A stretch of 58,398 nucleotides of DNA from the NCBI RefSeq assembly GCF_001405015.1, contig NZ_CYZX01000025.1:1-58398 (forward strand). Reading direction: 5' to 3'. This stretch comes from Clostridium disporicum (GTDB lineage: Bacteria > Bacillota > Clostridia > Clostridiales > Clostridiaceae). A program made the translations under genes and the position numbers. The notes under the pieces were generated by a model that saw only the letters and a program-made list of their open reading frames with translations, did no database searches and was not told the origin of the DNA. Positions 27,121-35,941 of the stretch are shown one piece after another. Each line of letters opens with the position of its first letter. Position 1 is the stretch's first letter.

Positions 27121-27792
27121 GTGTCTAATATCGGAATATTTGACGTTTTAGGACCAATTATGATAGGTCCATCATCATCACACACAGCTGGTGCAGCAAG
27201 ACTTGGTAAAATAGCTAAAACAATTGTAAATAAGCCTATCAAAGATGTTACTTTTTTACTGCATGGCTCTTTTAAAGAAACTTACAAAGGACATGGAACA
27301 GACCGTGCGCTTGTTGCGGGAATATTAGGAATGATGCCTGATGATTCTAGGCTTAAAGACTCACTTTTAATTGCTGAATCAGAGGGTCTAACAATTAAAT
27401 TTCTTCCAGCAGATTTAGGACAAGTTCATCCTAATACAGTAAAATTTCTTATCACTGATTTAGATGATATTCAATGGGAAGTGCTAGGCTCTTCTATCGG
27501 TGGTGGACTAGTTGAAATTTACGAGATAAATGGAAATAAGGTAAAAATAACTGGAGAATATCCTACTATTATTACTAGCCACGATGACATTCCTGGTACT
27601 ATTTCTAAGATTTCTACTATTTTCTATGAAAATGAAATTAATATCGCTAATATGGCTCTTGTAAGAAGTCAAAAAGGACAAGATGCTACAATGACTGTTG
27701 AAATAGACCACACTGCTTCTGATGCAGTAATTGAACAAATAAAATCAATAGACGGAGTAAACCGTGTTATTGTTATAAACTCTTTAGGTTAG
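27121..27792 (+). CDS. sdaAB: L-serine dehydratase, iron-sulfur-dependent, beta subunit
   Basis: A 223-residue beta chain of the two-subunit L-serine deaminase, which turns serine into pyruvate and ammonia. It opens with the family's FDVLGPIMIGPSSSHTAGAA. The N-terminal part (about 1-140) holds the substrate-side domain, and the C-terminal part (about 148-223, ISKISTIFYENEINIANMAL) is an ACT domain. Start: the GTG at 27121 with GGAAAGGA at good spacing; an earlier ATG (27112) abuts that site and upstream frames lack family sequence. The alpha subunit follows after 13 bases. Confidence 0.93.
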   Translation: MSNIGIFDVLGPIMIGPSSSHTAGAARLGKIAKTIVNKPIKDVTFLLHGSFKETYKGHGTDRALVAGILGMMPDDSRLKDSLLIAESEGLTIKFLPADLGQVHPNTVKFLITDLDDIQWEVLGSSIGGGLVEIYEINGNKVKITGEYPTIITSHDDIPGTISKISTIFYENEINIANMALVRSQKGQDATMTVEIDHTASDAVIEQIKSIDGVNRVIVINSLG

Positions 27793-27805
27793 GGGGATTT
27801 TAACT

Positions 27806-28693
27806 ATGATGATTGCAAATTCTGGTAAAGAATTAATTGAAATATGTGAAAAAGAACAAATATCTTTAAGTGAATATGCTATACGTAAAGAAATGGAATG
27901 CAAAGGCGTTTCTCGTGAATACTTATTTGAACAAATGAAACTTACTCTTGATGCAATGAAAGAAAGTGCTACTGTTGGTAGAGAGAAACAAGTATATTCT
28001 CTTAGTGGTCTTATCGGTGGAGATGCTTATCGTCTACAACAATACAGCAACTCTGGTAAATCATTAATGGGAAGTGGTATCGTTACTGCAATGGCAATGG
28101 CTATGTCATCTTCAGAAGTAAATGGTGCTATGGGTAAGATAGTTGCATGTCCAACTGCTGGTTCATGTGGTATCCTTCCTGCTGTAATCTTAAGTGCTGG
28201 AGAATTATTAAATAAAACTGATGAAGAACTTATTCAAGGTTTATTTGCATCTTCAGCTATCGGTATGATTATAGGAATGAATGCTACTTTCTCTGGTGCA
28301 GAAGGTGGATGTCAAGCTGAATGTGGTTCTGCAGCTGCAATGGCAGCAGGTGCTGTAGTTGAACTTATGGGTGGTACTCCTAAGATGAGTTTAGATGCTG
28401 CAGCTATAATTTTCAAAAACGTATTAGGTCTAGTATGTGACCCTGTTGCTGGTCTTGTTGAAATACCTTGTGCAAAAAGAAATGTATCAGGTGCAATAAG
28501 TGCTCTTTGTACAGCAGATATGGTAATGGCAGGAGTAGATTCAAAGATTCCTTTTGATGATGCAGTTTCAGCAATGTACAAAGTTGGTACAAGCATGCCT
28601 GCGGAATTAAGAGAAACAGCTTTAGGTGGAGTTGCTATTACTGAAACTGGTCTAGCACTTAAAGAAAAAGTATTCGGGAAATCTTCTAAATAA
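27806..28693 (+). CDS. sdaAA: L-serine dehydratase, iron-sulfur-dependent, alpha subunit
   Basis: A 295-residue alpha chain carrying the catalytic [4Fe-4S] cluster. The cluster cysteines lie in the conserved blocks ACPTAGSCGILP, GGCQAECGSAAA and CDPVAGLVEIPCAKRN. It partners the beta subunit encoded 13 bases upstream. The [4Fe-4S] cluster is oxygen-labile, in keeping with an anaerobe. A PfoR-like membrane protein gene begins 91 bases downstream without an obvious terminator, so a serine-uptake/serine-deamination unit is plausible. Confidence 0.95.
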   Translation: MMIANSGKELIEICEKEQISLSEYAIRKEMECKGVSREYLFEQMKLTLDAMKESATVGREKQVYSLSGLIGGDAYRLQQYSNSGKSLMGSGIVTAMAMAMSSSEVNGAMGKIVACPTAGSCGILPAVILSAGELLNKTDEELIQGLFASSAIGMIIGMNATFSGAEGGCQAECGSAAAMAAGAVVELMGGTPKMSLDAAAIIFKNVLGLVCDPVAGLVEIPCAKRNVSGAISALCTADMVMAGVDSKIPFDDAVSAMYKVGTSMPAELRETALGGVAITETGLALKEKVFGKSSK

Positions 28694-28784
28694 TAATAAA
28701 CGAATAATTACTTAACTACTTAACAGCAAAAATTTAACTTATGATAAATTTTAAAAAAACAAATGATTAATAGGGGATGAAAAA

Positions 28785-29810
28785 ATGGATATCATATTTG
28801 GAACTGTTCTTTTACTTGTAGTACTTGGACTATTTACTTTATTTAGCTACAAGGCACCAAATGGAATGAAGGCTATGGGAGCTCTTGCAAATGCAGCTTG
28901 TGCTAGTTTCTTAGTTGAAGCCTTTCACTTTGCATTCTTTGGTGAAGTATTAAAAATTGAATTTTTACAAGGTGTAGGTAATGCAAACGGAAGCCTTGGT
29001 GGTGTTGCAGCAGGTATACTTGTACCGCTAGCTCTTGGAGTTTCTCCAGTTTATGCAGTATTAACTGGTCTTGCTGTTTCAGGCTTTGGTATATTACCAG
29101 GATTTATAGCAGGATACCTAATATCTTATGTTGTTAAATTCTTAGAAAAGAAAGTGCCAGCTGGTTTAGATCTTATTGCTATAATAATTATCGCTGCCCC
29201 ACTTTCTAGATTAATTGCTACTGGCGTAAACCCAATAGTTAATGGAACATTATTAAAAATAGGTGATGTATTACTTTCATCTGCAAATTCAAGCCCTGTA
29301 ATTATGGGAATTATCCTTGGTGGAATATTAACGGTAGTTGCTACAGCTCCACTTAGCTCAATGGCTCTTACTGCTATGCTTGGATTAACTGGTGTTCCAA
29401 TGGCTATAGGTGCTTTAGCAGTATTTGGTTCTTCTTTCATGAACTATGTATTCTTCCACAAAATGAAGTTTGGTTCTAAGAAAGATACTATAGCAGTTGC
29501 TATAGAACCTCTTACTCAAGCAGATATAATTAGTGCAAACCCTATTCCAGTTTACGTAACAAACTTTATAGGGGGAGCAGCAAGTGGTATAATAGTTGCT
29601 TTAATGGGATTAGTAAACAATACTCCAGGTACAGCTACTCCAATTGCAGGGTTTGCAGTTATGTTTGCTTACAACCCAGCTATAAAAGTTTTAATAGCAG
29701 CAGCTGGATGTATTATAGTAAGTGTAATAAGTGGATATATCGGATACTTAATATTTAAAAATAAGAAAATCCTTACTGCTGATGAAATAAGAAATCCTAA
29801 AGCAGCATAA
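28785..29810 (+). CDS. PfoR-like EIIC-type membrane protein
   Basis: A 341-residue protein with about ten transmembrane segments, belonging to the PTS_IIC_2/PfoR family. Family-typical stretches are YKAPNGMKAMGALANAACAS and GGILTVVATAPLSSMALTAM. C. perfringens PfoR was first named as a regulator of perfringolysin O, but the fold is that of an EIIC permease. There are no EIIA/EIIB domains and no DNA-binding motif. It lies right after the serine dehydratase genes and before a terminator, so a transport role for serine or a related amino acid is my inference. Confidence 0.85.
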   Translation: MDIIFGTVLLLVVLGLFTLFSYKAPNGMKAMGALANAACASFLVEAFHFAFFGEVLKIEFLQGVGNANGSLGGVAAGILVPLALGVSPVYAVLTGLAVSGFGILPGFIAGYLISYVVKFLEKKVPAGLDLIAIIIIAAPLSRLIATGVNPIVNGTLLKIGDVLLSSANSSPVIMGIILGGILTVVATAPLSSMALTAMLGLTGVPMAIGALAVFGSSFMNYVFFHKMKFGSKKDTIAVAIEPLTQADIISANPIPVYVTNFIGGAASGIIVALMGLVNNTPGTATPIAGFAVMFAYNPAIKVLIAAAGCIIVSVISGYIGYLIFKNKKILTADEIRNPKAA

Positions 29811-29842
29811 TCAAACGTCAAATATACTTATACATAATTTAT

Positions 29843-29887
29843 AAGACTATCCTAAGATAATAATACTATTTATCTTAAGATAGTCTT
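29843..29887 (+). terminator. Terminator of the sda/PfoR operon
   Basis: Seventeen-base arms AAGACTATCCTAAGATA and TATCTTAAGATAGTCTT with one mismatch, followed by TTATTATATTTTTTA. Confidence 0.8.
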
Positions 29888-30034
29888 TATTATATTTTTT
29901 ATTAAATTTTAATATTAAGAACTACATTCTTCTAATATTATATTAAATTAAATACAATATCTTAAATATTATATAAAATCATTTCTTTTCTATTTGCACT
30001 TATATGACCTTATTTAATAAAAAAGCAAAAAAAA

Positions 30035-30061
30035 TATAGGTGAAATATAATTTCACCTATA
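30035..30061 (-). terminator. Terminator of the ornithine decarboxylase gene
   Basis: Arms TATAGGTGAAAT/ATTTCACCTATA with a three-base loop, followed on the minus strand by a long T run. Confidence 0.85.
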
Positions 30062-30068
30062 CTAATTC

Positions 30069-32219
30069 TTATTTATCTAAAACATATCCATAAGCTCTAA
30101 CTTTACCATCTTCTTTTTCAAGGTAAACACCTTGGATTTCTGGAGCAAAGCCTGGGAAAGAATTAATTCCCTCTTCTAAAATTAAGAAATATCTTTGAGC
30201 TACTGTATTCCATCTTTCACCTGGAACTACACAGAATACTCCTGGTGGATAAGGAAGCGCTCCTTCTAATGCAATCTCTCCAACTATATCAGTTAATGGT
30301 ATAAGCTTAGCATTATTTCTCTTAAGCTCAACATTAGCTTCTCTTGGGTCCATCACATACTCTGGAAGTGAATCTCTTCTAAATAATAGCTTTTGATAAG
30401 TTTTAGCATCATTCTTTTTATAGAAATCATGCATCTCTTGGCATAGTCTTCTTATTGTGTAACCTTTATAACGCTCTTCATATTTAGAGTAAAGCACAGG
30501 TAAAACTTCACTTAATGGAGCATTTTCTTTTATAAATGTCTCAAATCTTACAAGATGATTTACAAGACCTTTCATCTTTGCAGGAGTTTCTGCTGGAGTT
30601 AATAAGAAAAGAATAGAATTTAAATCACACTTTTCTGGTATAACTCTATTATCTCTTAAATAATTTGCAAGTATTGTTGCTGGTATACCAAAATCTTCGT
30701 ATTCACCAGTCTCTACGTTTATTCCTGGAGTTGTAAGCATAAATTTATTAGGGTCTACAAAGTATTGGTTTTCTCCATATCCTTCAAATGAATGCCATCT
30801 TTCTCCTGGATGGAATTTGAAGAATTCAATATTTGTCGATATTTCTTCTGTATCATAATCTTGCCATGGCTTTCCATTAACTACTGGTGGAATAAATGGT
30901 TTTAATAAAGTACATCTTTCTAAAACGTCTTTTCTAGCATCAACACCAATCTTTATACAATCTGCCCAAAGCTTTCTTCCTGCTTCTCCATCTTGCATTC
31001 TAGCATTAACATCTAATGCCGCAAATAATGGATAGAATGGACTTGTTGAAGCATATAACATATAAGCATTATTGAAACGCTTATGATCTATATAACACTT
31101 TTGTCCTCTAAGATGACTATCTTTCTTATGGATTTGAGAAGTTTGAGAAAATCCTGCTTGTTGCTTGTGTATAGATTGTGTAACAAATATACCTGGATCT
31201 TCTGGTGTTAAATTTAATAATAATGGAGAACAATCTCTCATCATTGGTATAAACTGCTCATATCCAACCCATGCTGAGTCAAAAAGAATATAATCACAAA
31301 GGTGTCCTATCTTATCAACTACCTGTCTTGCATTATATATAGTTCCATCGTAAGTTCCAAGCTGAATAACAGCTAATCTAAATGGTCTCTTACTTTTAGC
31401 TTTTTCTGCATCAACCTTAGCTGCCTCATTTCTTAAATACTCTTCATTAAAGCAATGTGCATCTATTCCTCCTATAAATCCAAATGGATTACGAGAGGTT
31501 TCTAAATATACAGGTTTTCCTCCAGCTGTTACTAACGCTGAATTATATATAGATTTATGGTTATTTCTATCAAATAAAACTAAATCTCCAGGGGCAACTG
31601 TTGCATTTATAACTACAGCATTTGACGTACTTGTTCCATTCATTACAAAGTATGTCTTATCTGCATTATATACCTTTGCTGCATATGCTTGAGCTGACAT
31701 TGCAGGACCTTCATGTATTAATAAGTCCCCTAAATCAACGTCTGCATTACATATATCTGATTTAAATATATTTTCTCCAAAAAATTCATACATAGCTCTT
31801 CCAGCTGGATGCTTAAGGAAGTACTTTCCACCTTGATGTCCTGGACATGCAAATGCTAAATTTCCTCTTTTTGAGTATTTACTTAAGACATCAAAAAATG
31901 GAGGTAACATTTGCTCTTCATATCTATCAGCTGCTTCATTTACTTCTTTACTGAATTCTTCTGTATTTAAATCTTCAGCTTTTACTATTTTAGCAACTTT
32001 ATTTTTAATAGATTCATCAATATTATCAGTCTCAGCTATAACAAATATATCTATTCCGAATTTTGTGTCATATATGCTATTAATAATTTCTATATCACAT
32101 TCATTAACTACAGCAGCTGCTACATCTGTATAATCAGTTGACATTGCTGATATAATTTCTCTGTCTGTATAGAAATAATATTCTGTTTTATTAGTGCAAG
32201 CAATCTTTAAGGATTTCAT
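30069..32219 (-). CDS. Ornithine (Orn/Lys/Arg family) decarboxylase
   Basis: A 716-residue PLP enzyme of the large fold-type-I Orn/Lys/Arg decarboxylases. The PLP lysine is K352 in SIHKQQAGFSQTSQIHKKDS, a sequence typical of ornithine decarboxylases (SpeC/SpeF); lysine and arginine enzymes carry HKLLAAF-like variants there. The N-terminal wing is about 110 residues, the PLP domain runs to about 550, and the C-terminal domain follows. The product would be putrescine. The gene is monocistronic between two terminators with a GGGGGAA-type site. Ornithine specificity is a family-signature inference. Confidence 0.82.
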   Translation of the reverse strand: MKSLKIACTNKTEYYFYTDREIISAMSTDYTDVAAAVVNECDIEIINSIYDTKFGIDIFVIAETDNIDESIKNKVAKIVKAEDLNTEEFSKEVNEAADRYEEQMLPPFFDVLSKYSKRGNLAFACPGHQGGKYFLKHPAGRAMYEFFGENIFKSDICNADVDLGDLLIHEGPAMSAQAYAAKVYNADKTYFVMNGTSTSNAVVINATVAPGDLVLFDRNNHKSIYNSALVTAGGKPVYLETSRNPFGFIGGIDAHCFNEEYLRNEAAKVDAEKAKSKRPFRLAVIQLGTYDGTIYNARQVVDKIGHLCDYILFDSAWVGYEQFIPMMRDCSPLLLNLTPEDPGIFVTQSIHKQQAGFSQTSQIHKKDSHLRGQKCYIDHKRFNNAYMLYASTSPFYPLFAALDVNARMQDGEAGRKLWADCIKIGVDARKDVLERCTLLKPFIPPVVNGKPWQDYDTEEISTNIEFFKFHPGERWHSFEGYGENQYFVDPNKFMLTTPGINVETGEYEDFGIPATILANYLRDNRVIPEKCDLNSILFLLTPAETPAKMKGLVNHLVRFETFIKENAPLSEVLPVLYSKYEERYKGYTIRRLCQEMHDFYKKNDAKTYQKLLFRRDSLPEYVMDPREANVELKRNNAKLIPLTDIVGEIALEGALPYPPGVFCVVPGERWNTVAQRYFLILEEGINSFPGFAPEIQGVYLEKEDGKVRAYGYVLDK

Positions 32220-32372
32220 GCTTATTCCCCCTTGCTTTTTAGTATATAGTTATAATTTGCTTAATTTTAAAAATATATTATAGGTATACTTTAATAATTA
32301 ACATCATAATTATATAGGTAGTGCATTTGAAAGTAAATGCTGTAATATTAATAATATTCCTAATATCAAAAA

Positions 32373-32391
32373 AAGCACCTATATGGTGCTT
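32373..32391 (-). terminator. Terminator of the hem operon
   Basis: Arms AAGCACC/GGTGCTT around TATAT, followed on the minus strand by TTTTTTGAT. It lies about 70 bases beyond the hemB stop. Confidence 0.7.
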
Positions 32392-32461
32392 AATTCTTAA
32401 CATAATATATAAAAATATTTTTGTAATTCTACTTACTATATAACAAATACAAGGTGCTATT

Positions 32462-33445
32462 TTAGCCGATTCTTCCACTCTTCATAAATTGTGCAAGTTC
32501 CTTTGCATAATATGTTAGTAATATATCTGCTCCTGCTCTATATATACTTGTTGCAGTCTCACAAACAATATTATCTTCATCTATAAATCCCATTTTTGCT
32601 GCTGCTTTTATCATGGCATACTCACCACTTACACTATATGCAGCTACAGGAACGTTAACTTCATTAGCAACATCACGAATTATATCTAAATATGATAATG
32701 CAGGCTTAACCATAATTATATCTGCACCTTCACTAATATCTAATAAAGCTTCTCTCATTGCCTCTTTTCTATTATGATAATCCATCTGATAAGTTTTTCT
32801 ATCTCCAAAAGATGGTGCTGAACCAGCAGCTTCTCTAAATGGTCCATAGAAAGACGATGAATACTTAACTGCATAAGACATAATTGGAATATTTTCATAA
32901 CCATTTTCATCTAATATACTTCTTATTGCAGCAACTCTTCCATCCATCATGTCTGATGGTGCAACCATATCAGCTCCAGCTTGTACATGCGATAAAGCTG
33001 TTTTTGCTAATAAAGGAAGAGTACTATCATTATCTACCTCTTGTCCCTTTAACATACCACAATGACCATGTGAAGTATATTCACAAAGACATACATCTGT
33101 TATGTAATAAAGCTCTGGACATTCCTTCTTCGCAACTCTTAATGCTCTTTGTATTATTCCATCCTCACTCCAAGCTCCAGTACCTAATGGGTCTTTTTTA
33201 TCAGGAATTCCAAATAACATAACATTTTGTACACCACTATCTACTATCTCTTTTAAAACTTGTGGCAACATATCTATACTATATCTAAATTGATTTTCCA
33301 TTGAAGATATTTCTTCCTTAATGCCAGTTCCTTCTTTTATAAAAATAGGATAAACTAATGATTTTATATTCATCTTAGTTTCTCTAACCATAGAACGTAC
33401 AAAAGGATTACTTCTAAGTCTTCTCGGTCTATTTATTAAGTCCAT
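32462..33445 (-). CDS. hemB: Porphobilinogen synthase (ALA dehydratase)
   Basis: A 327-residue TIM-barrel enzyme joining two 5-aminolevulinates into porphobilinogen. The Schiff-base lysines sit in MSYAVKYSSSFYGPFREAAG and in ADIIMVKPALSYLD. A zinc-binding cysteine cluster is present in CLCEYTSHGHCG. The gene overlaps cobA/hemD by one base (TAATG), so it is translationally coupled and last in the operon. No hemL (glutamate semialdehyde aminomutase) follows; a terminator does. Confidence 0.96.
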   Translation of the reverse strand: MDLINRPRRLRSNPFVRSMVRETKMNIKSLVYPIFIKEGTGIKEEISSMENQFRYSIDMLPQVLKEIVDSGVQNVMLFGIPDKKDPLGTGAWSEDGIIQRALRVAKKECPELYYITDVCLCEYTSHGHCGMLKGQEVDNDSTLPLLAKTALSHVQAGADMVAPSDMMDGRVAAIRSILDENGYENIPIMSYAVKYSSSFYGPFREAAGSAPSFGDRKTYQMDYHNRKEAMREALLDISEGADIIMVKPALSYLDIIRDVANEVNVPVAAYSVSGEYAMIKAAAKMGFIDEDNIVCETATSIYRAGADILLTYYAKELAQFMKSGRIG

Positions 33446-34941
33446 TAATCAATACCTCTCTTACTACATTCAATAACACATTCTACTAAACTTTCAATTG
33501 TAGCTTCCTTTGAAACTGACACCTTCATACCATAACTGCTAGCCTCTTCTGCTGTCTTCTTTCCGATACAAATTGAATTTATAGAATTATAATCTAAATC
33601 ATCTATAGAGTTTACAAAGCCTTTTACTGAAGATGCACTAGTAAATACAACATAATCTTCATCATTAACTTTAATATCTTTATTTTTCTCATATACAATA
33701 TCATATAAAGGAACAACATCTATTTGTTTTTCATATGACTTTAAATTTTTATAAAGCTCAGTATCTACTTCTTTAGGTACACAAACCATAACTTTATCGT
33801 CTACAGAAATACGCTCTGACAATCCTTTAGCCATAGCTTCACCATAGTATTCCTCCGGCATATACTCTACAAATATTCCACGACTCTCTACAGCTTTCTT
33901 AGTAGCTGGTCCAACAACTGCAAATTTAACATTGATTAAATTTCTAATATCTATTTTTGTATCTCTTAATTCATTAAAAAATATTTCAACTGCTGCTTCT
34001 GATGTGAAAGCAACCCAATTATAATCTTTAATATTATTTATAGCTTCATCTAATACTTCATTATTATTAATAGCTACAGTTTCAAAACTTGGTACCTCTA
34101 CTACCTCTGCCCCCAAATCATATAACATCTCTTTAAGCTTAGATGATTTACGTCTAGGTCTAGTAATTATTATACGTTTTCCTCCTAAAGGTCTCTTCTC
34201 TGCCCATGAAAACTGTTCTGATAATGAACATACCTTTCCAACAATAATTATGCCTGGAGTTCCAACATCATTTTTTCTTGCTTCTTCAGGTAATGTTTCA
34301 ATAGTTGCCACTACTTTTCTTTGATTATATCTAGTTCCCTTTTCTAATATAGCAGCAGGTGTATTCTTATCCATTCCAGCTTCTATTAAGCCTTTTGAAA
34401 TATCAGGTAAAGCCCCTACACTCATAAGAAATACTAAAGTTACATCTCCTAATGCTACTAAGCTTTTATAATCAATAGGGTCATTACAACCCTTCTTTTT
34501 ATGACCTGTTATAATATGTAGAGATGAAGTAAAATCCCTATGTGTAACTGGTATCCCTGCATAAGCTGGTACAGATATTGCTGATGTTATACCAGGTACA
34601 ATTTCAAAAGGAATATTATGTTCACATAATAATTCTAACTCTTCACCACCACGACCAAATAAAAATGGGTCTCCACCCTTTAGTCTTACAACTCTTTTTC
34701 CTTTTTGAGCTTCTTCTAATAAAATTTCATTTATTCTTTCTTGTACAACCTTATGATTTCCAGCATGTTTACCAACATCAATACATTCTGCATTAGCTGG
34801 AATCATACTCATAATTCCATCACCAACAAGTTGATCATAAACAACAACATCTGCTTGTTCTAGTACACGCTTCCCCTTTAAAGTAAATAATCCTTCATCA
34901 GATGGACCTGCTCCTACAAGCCACACTTTTCCTGTATTCAT
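33445..34941 (-). CDS. cobA-hemD: Uroporphyrinogen-III C-methyltransferase / uroporphyrinogen-III synthase fusion
   Basis: A 498-residue bifunctional protein. Residues 1-about 240 are the SAM-dependent methyltransferase that makes precorrin-2, with VWLVGAGPSDEGLFTLKG at the start and RLKGGDPFLFGRGGEE near 85-100. Residues about 250-498 are the synthase that closes hydroxymethylbilane into uroporphyrinogen III (GKRIIITRPRRKSS and VVFTSASSVKGF). The fusion channels the intermediate toward siroheme or cobalamin rather than heme. It overlaps hemC by four bases (ATGA) and hemB by one. A precorrin-2 dehydrogenase is not encoded nearby. Confidence 0.95.
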   Translation of the reverse strand: MNTGKVWLVGAGPSDEGLFTLKGKRVLEQADVVVYDQLVGDGIMSMIPANAECIDVGKHAGNHKVVQERINEILLEEAQKGKRVVRLKGGDPFLFGRGGEELELLCEHNIPFEIVPGITSAISVPAYAGIPVTHRDFTSSLHIITGHKKKGCNDPIDYKSLVALGDVTLVFLMSVGALPDISKGLIEAGMDKNTPAAILEKGTRYNQRKVVATIETLPEEARKNDVGTPGIIIVGKVCSLSEQFSWAEKRPLGGKRIIITRPRRKSSKLKEMLYDLGAEVVEVPSFETVAINNNEVLDEAINNIKDYNWVAFTSEAAVEIFFNELRDTKIDIRNLINVKFAVVGPATKKAVESRGIFVEYMPEEYYGEAMAKGLSERISVDDKVMVCVPKEVDTELYKNLKSYEKQIDVVPLYDIVYEKNKDIKVNDEDYVVFTSASSVKGFVNSIDDLDYNSINSICIGKKTAEEASSYGMKVSVSKEATIESLVECVIECSKRGID

Positions 34942-35840
34942 CCTATTTCACCTCTCAACTTATCTGCTAATGTTTCACCTAAAGCTTCTGCTTTTAGTAC
35001 ATCTCCTACAATAGTATCAATTATATGCTCTTTTGTTTTCTCATTATAATGAAGTCCTACTAGCTTTATTTCATTTCCTATTACTCTTGCATGAGCAGCA
35101 ATTGGAGATGAACATCCTCCATTTAATACTCTTACAAAGCTACGTTCTGCTGTTGCACAATACATTGATATTGGGTCATTTACCCCTTGTAAAAAGCTAA
35201 CATCTAAATCTTTTCTTGCTTGAATAGATAATATTCCTTGACCTGCAGATGGAATCATTTCTTCTACAGAGAAATATTTGCTTATTCTATTTTCTAAACC
35301 AACTCTTTGTAATCCTGCCGCTGCAAGGATAAGAGATGAGTACTCCCCTCTGTCAAGCTTTGCAAGACGAGTAATAATATTTCCTCTTACTGGTGTTATC
35401 TTTACATTACCATATAAATTTTCAAGCTGTAATTTTCTACGATTACTAGAAGAACCTATGTTAGATAAATATTTGTCTCTATCTAAAGATTCTAAAGTTT
35501 CACCTTGTGGTAATACTAATACATCTCTTGCATCACCACGTGTTGGAAGTGCTACAATCGGTAAATCTTCACTTACTTCCATCGGCATATCCTTTAAACT
35601 ATGAATTGCAATATCAATTCTTCCATCTATTAATGCCTGGTCTAATTCTTTTACAAAAAGCCCTTTTCCCCCAATTTTATCTAAGGTCTTATCTAAAATT
35701 AAATCTCCTGTAGTTTTTAATGTAACTAGTTCTAATTCTAAGTTTGGGTTATATCTACGAATTTGATTCATAACTAATTCTGTCTGCATGACAGCTAACT
35801 TTGAATCTCTGCTTCCAACTATAATTTTATTTTTACTCAT
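34938..35840 (-). CDS. hemC: Hydroxymethylbilane synthase
   Basis: A 300-residue enzyme that polymerises four porphobilinogens. It opens KIIVGSRDSKLAVMQTELV, and the dipyrromethane cofactor is attached to the cysteine in VLNGGCSSPIAAHARV (about 240). It starts 101 bases after hemA's stop; an AT-rich dyad with arms AAATATAG/CTATATTT at 35918-35940 occupies that gap but lacks a T tract. It overlaps cobA/hemD by four bases. Confidence 0.96.
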   Translation of the reverse strand: MSKNKIIVGSRDSKLAVMQTELVMNQIRRYNPNLELELVTLKTTGDLILDKTLDKIGGKGLFVKELDQALIDGRIDIAIHSLKDMPMEVSEDLPIVALPTRGDARDVLVLPQGETLESLDRDKYLSNIGSSSNRRKLQLENLYGNVKITPVRGNIITRLAKLDRGEYSSLILAAAGLQRVGLENRISKYFSVEEMIPSAGQGILSIQARKDLDVSFLQGVNDPISMYCATAERSFVRVLNGGCSSPIAAHARVIGNEIKLVGLHYNEKTKEHIIDTIVGDVLKAEALGETLADKLRGEIG

Positions 35841-35941
35841 AAATCTGCTCCCATAGTCTATTTATTCTAACGTTTTTCAAATATACTCTACACCTTATTA
35901 ATTCATCTACTTTTCTAAATATAGATGATATCCTATATTTA

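Noticed and set aside
28785..29810. DNA-binding regulator (the historical PfoR name)
   Set aside because: The whole protein is membrane segments typical of an EIIC permease, with no helix-turn-helix.
32278..32478. 66-residue minus-strand open frame overlapping the hemB end
   Set aside because: It has no ribosome site, runs through the hem terminator and overlaps the hemB 3' end; the translation is compositionally random.
35918..35940. Terminator between hemA and hemC
   Set aside because: The AT-only dyad lacks a T tract and the downstream genes are tightly coupled, so an internal end is unlikely; weak attenuation cannot be excluded.
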